From the NCBI GenBank assembly GCA_037039925.1, contig JAXRKP010000092.1, positions 440,001-504,000 of the forward strand: 64,000 bases of DNA, read 5' to 3'. Every line of letters starts with the position of its first letter. The stretch's first letter is position 1. This DNA is from Doris montereyensis (Eukaryota; Mollusca; Gastropoda; Nudibranchia; Dorididae). The position numbers and the translations under genes were made by a program. The notes beneath the pieces were generated by a model. That model saw nothing but the letters and a program-made list of their open reading frames with translations. It was not told where the DNA came from and did not search any database. Positions 62,136 to 64,000 of the stretch are shown one piece after another.

Positions 62136-62280
62136 TAAGCAATACGCAAAACCTGAAAATGTTGAGGCTTGCAATACTCTAAAATAGCGTACTCGATACA
62201 GCTTTATTGCATACATCCTTGTCTCAATATATTGTTGTATAATTTACATTACAATTACACTTACATGCTATGTACATATG

Positions 62281-62585
62281 GTGGATTGCGGGCAGTTGAC
62301 GGTTTCTGTGGTAGGTCCTACTTCTTTCCATTACTTCTTTCACTTATCTTTCATCTTGCTGTTTCCTCTTAATTCACTCTGAGAGCGGGTGGTTGGCGGG
62401 GCTACTGATAGGTCCTACTCCTTTCCTTCTTTCACTTATTTTTCATCTTGCTGCTTCCTCTTTATTCACCATGAGATCACTGCAATGGTGGACGGAGTAA
62501 ATTTCAAAGAAACGAACAAAATCACGGCCATTCATTTTCATGGTGGACGGGGTAAATTTCAATGAAATAAACAAACAACATACTA
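62281..62585 (+). repeat. 140-bp repeat family, further copies
   Basis: Copies begin at about 62281 (GGTGGATTGCGGGCAGTTGA) and 62385 (GGGTGGTTGGCGGGGCTACT), with TTATTTTTCATCTTGCTG, CTCTTTATTCACCATGAGAT and GTGGACGGAGTAAATTTCAA. An extra GGTGGACGGGGTAAATTTCA end repeats at about 62541. Confidence 0.8.
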
Positions 62586-63234
62586 TTTAAATTTCAATGC
62601 ATGTGTGTTAATAATAAGTTAAGTCATGAATTAACGGGAAACAGATTTGCGCTTGCAATTGCATACATCCGTGTCCCAATACATTGTGTATACTTAAAAT
62701 ACTTTAGCTAATTTTAGTGCATATTGGCTACTTGATTAAATCTTCTAAACTAAAGTAAAACTAAAATAATCGGTTACACCGGGCTTGATGATGGAGATAG
62801 CGACGAAGTCATTATAAATCAGTGTTAATACTTCATGTAATATATATTGAACAAAATTTAGTGATAGCATTTAATGGGTCAGGATCATAGATTCATAATT
62901 AAAGTTATTGACAGACCGAGACGAGACTAGTGTTATTTATATTCAATGATATTAATATTATATTCCGACATTACATAATATATTGTTTATCGATGAAACA
63001 ATATTATACAGTGTATTACAGTACAGTGTACTAGTACATGTAGTTAGTTATCACTATTATCAGTATCAATTATTATTCATAAATCCTGCATGCCAGGAAA
63101 ATCATCAATGGTGCTCACATTCAAGACGAATTGAAAGTCGCTGGTAACGCTTATAATAATATTGTATTAGTATTATATATAATGTCATTGTATATCATTA
63201 TGTTATATATACAATTTAGTACATCAAGGTTTAT
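62586..63234. other. AT-rich spacer
   Basis: No gene or RNA recognised. Several short palindromic TAATATTA-type words. Confidence 0.4.
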
Positions 63235-63770
63235 ATACCATAACTATCTAGGATTAGCATTTACAGGTAAACAAAAATTGTCAACAAAATCCAAAATGAC
63301 AGTATTTTGTTGTCCTTTCCTCTATGGCAATAAAACTTGGACCTTCGACGGTAGGGAATACAGTAGGGTACAAGCAGCTGAAATGAAATATCTAAGAAGA
63401 GTAGTGTGGAAAACTAAAGAGATAAAATCAGAAACACAATAATGAGAGATCAAACCAAAGCAGATAGCATAAACACTAAGATAGAAATAAATCAACTGAC
63501 ATGGGTTTGGGCATGTAAACAGAGTGAATGACAATAGAATAACTAAATCAGTATACAGTGCTAACACCCAAAATAATAGGCTAAAAGGCAGACCTCGGAG
63601 AAAGTGTGAAGAAGATAATCAGGCATTAATGAGGCATTAAAGCAAAGAAATTTAACATTTGTGGGAAGGAAACAAAATGCCAGGACAGGGCAGCCTAGAA
63701 AAAGATAATTTCGGGCATGTAAAGCCACACACCGAAGGTAGACTGAGAATTGATAAAGAAAATGAAAGTT
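63235..63770 (+). mobile_element. LINE 3' fragment, second copy
   Basis: Matches about 60790-61285 on the same strand: GTAAACAAAAATTGTCAACA, a FCCPFLYGNKTWTF-like frame (consensus LYGxxTW), CAAGCAGCTGAAATGAAATA (EMKYLRR), GGCATGTAAACAGAGTGAAT and GCCAGGACAGGGCAGCCTAG. Different small indels break the frame in each copy. The upstream RT is missing. Confidence 0.88.
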
Positions 63771-64000
63771 AAGTTTCTTAAGAAATTTGACATGGATTTG
63801 TTTGTGATAGGGGTATATATCAACAACAAAAAATGACACAAATTACAGGAGAGTGGTTTTAAGCATTGTCAGTTTGAAGTATGTCTTTCTTGAGCGTCAA
63901 TATATATGTACTATCGGCATCAACATCTCATACCACTACCACTGTAGTGTATAATCTCTGGAAGAATGTATGTGGTACATGTACATCTATGTTGTTCATT

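Overview
The window looks like nuclear DNA from an animal, most likely a mollusc and perhaps a gastropod. The genes have many short exons with GT/AG introns. The sequence is AT-rich and full of tRNA-derived SINEs, non-LTR retrotransposon fragments and DNA-transposon relics. It also has long (CT)n, (GA)n and (TA)n tracts and many AGATCT/CTAGAT motifs. The lineage is inferred from overall style only.

Three protein-coding genes can be rebuilt exon by exon. (1) 3849-15730, plus strand: a CCDC85-family coiled-coil protein in eight coding exons. It has one single-base frameshift in exon 2 and several in the long, Pro/Gln/Ser-rich last exon. (2) 33765-39794, minus strand: a four-membrane-segment protein of the TMEM179 family, four exons, 224 residues, intact. 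(3) 42953-56556, plus strand: the small GTPase Rab1, with exons 1-5 and the last exon in perfect register. The exon that should carry residues 97-140, including the NKxD guanine-binding motif, is present only as a decayed copy at 55540-55720. CCDC85 and TMEM179 converge; TMEM179 and Rab1 are head to head. From memory, the same three families are linked in human on chromosomes 2, 11 and 14, so this looks like an old animal gene neighbourhood.

Layout: 1-880, a 47-bp satellite; 900-3800, LINE and AGATCT-rich DNA; 3.8-15.7 kb, CCDC85 with a hAT element inserted in a SINE and a second hAT-like element; 16-33.7 kb, AT-rich DNA without recognisable genes but with foldback elements, SINEs, a structured-RNA-like repeat, a 5S-rRNA-derived fragment and TA-flanked inverted-repeat elements; 33.7-39.8 kb, TMEM179 with a LINE in intron 1; 39.8-42.9 kb, a transposase relic, microsatellites, a hAT MITE and a Rab1 promoter with ETS, CRE, CCAAT and YY1 motifs; 43-59.5 kb, Rab1 and its 3' region; 59.5-64 kb, copies of a 140-bp repeat and three LINE fragments, two of them converging.

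The three genes do not form a pathway. Rab1 is a core ER-to-Golgi trafficking switch, CCDC85 proteins act at cell junctions, and TMEM179 is uncharacterised. The least explained signals are the decayed Rab1 exon, the tandem hammerhead-like repeat at 25.2-25.6 kb, and a three-copy transposon family whose TIR begins CAGTAGTGACCGCCTAA.
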